A stretch of DNA of 5,475 nt from an uncultured Gammaproteobacteria bacterium (GTDB lineage: Bacteria; Pseudomonadota; Gammaproteobacteria; Pseudomonadales; Azotimanducaceae), in assembly GCA_913043075.1 (NCBI GenBank), contig CAJWLI010000112.1:1-5475 (forward strand), in the 5' to 3' direction. This document shows positions 5,188 to 5,475 of this stretch, in pieces. The notes under the pieces were generated by a model that had not been told where the DNA came from, did not search any database, and saw only the letters and a program-made list of their open reading frames with translations. Each line of letters opens with the position of its first letter. Position 1 is the stretch's first letter. The translations under genes and the position numbers were made by a program.

Positions 5188-5475
5188 GCAACACTGATCA
5201 TTTCATTGACGTCGGTATACTTGACCCTTGGACGACCCTCAGCCTCACCTCTTTGCAATTCTGACCGATCAATATTTTGCCATTCGGGATAAGTTACTAC
5301 CGCACCTTCTTTCTCGTTAATTAGGGCCTCTGCTCCTCTAATCGAAGGGTCCTCAGGCACATTAACTTTCCCAGACCCCAGGTCCTCTAACATTAGGGCA
5401 ACCGTCTCTTGCGCACAGGTCTTGTTTGTTCCAATCACCCCGCTAGGCCCTCTTTTTATCCAGCCTGCGGTATAC
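5178..5475 (-). CDS. Ferredoxin/adrenodoxin-NADP+ reductase (FprA-like), C-terminal part, cut by window edge
   Basis: The frame is open from the right edge to a TAA at 5178-5180, giving the last 98 residues of a protein family of about 450. A GTG at 5438 lies inside the frame but is internal, because conserved sequence continues upstream of it. The fragment begins AGWIKRGPSGVIGTNKTCAQET, quoted here as AGWIKRGPSG plus VIGTNK, which is the family motif near the end of the FAD domain where the isoalloxazine is contacted. The tail then follows the known adrenodoxin-reductase pattern: W-x-x-I-D-x-x-E (WQNIDRSE), RGEAEGRPRVK, and D-x-N-E-M. Such flavoproteins pass electrons from NADPH to ferredoxins that serve P450s or other monooxygenases. 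The N-terminal FAD and NADP Rossmann folds are outside the window, so full integrity cannot be judged. It ends 13 bases from the convergent acyl-CoA synthetase stop. Confidence 0.88.
   Translation of the reverse strand, partial: YTAGWIKRGPSGVIGTNKTCAQETVALMLEDLGSGKVNVPEDPSIRGAEALINEKEGAVVTYPEWQNIDRSELQRGEAEGRPRVKYTDVNEMISVAKS

Noticed and set aside
5178..5438. Complete 86-residue small protein starting at GTG 5438
   Set aside because: The frame stays open to the window edge and the residues before the GTG (AGWIKRGPSG) belong to the conserved reductase motif, so this is the C-terminal end of a larger gene.

Overview
The window looks like a chromosomal stretch from a Gram-negative bacterium, most likely a marine-type gammaproteobacterium. 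The evidence is a TorF/Gcw_chp-type outer-membrane beta-barrel with signal peptide and C-terminal Phe, a second exported protein with an MKK-type signal peptide, good AGGAG ribosome-binding sites on two genes, moderate base composition, and a set of acyl-CoA and redox genes typical of lipid-degrading marine lineages. The taxonomic guess is inference; there is no rRNA, tRNA, mobile element or CRISPR to anchor it.

Layout. 1-817 (minus, cut by the left edge) is the N-terminal two thirds of a CaiB/BaiF (family III) CoA-transferase. It diverges across a 165-bp regulatory region from 983-1822 (plus), a luciferase-like (LLM) flavin/F420-dependent oxidoreductase. That gene converges, over a perfect 10-bp inverted repeat, on 1939-2592 (minus), the TorF-like porin. 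Upstream of the porin on the same strand lies 2765-3424 (minus), an exported protein of unknown function with two DGSWE repeats. An unusual triple half-site palindrome sits between these two. The exported protein diverges from 3584-5164 (plus), a complete acyl-CoA synthetase. The synthetase converges with a 13-nt gap on 5178-5475 (minus, cut by the right edge), the C-terminal end of an adrenodoxin-reductase/FprA-type ferredoxin-NADP+ reductase.

How the genes may work together. The acyl-CoA synthetase and CoA-transferase both put carboxylic acids onto CoA. The LLM enzyme and FprA-like reductase are redox partners of the kind found near oxygenases or P450s. Together they suggest catabolism of a lipid, steroid or other organic acid. 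However, the strands alternate and no two of these genes share an operon, so the grouping is loose. The two exported proteins may form an envelope pair.

No intergenic stretch exceeds 300 bases. I found no clear new system. The best leads are the overlapping hairpins at 2727-2755, the duplicated block in the divergent promoter at 884-966, and the uncharacterised DGSWE protein.
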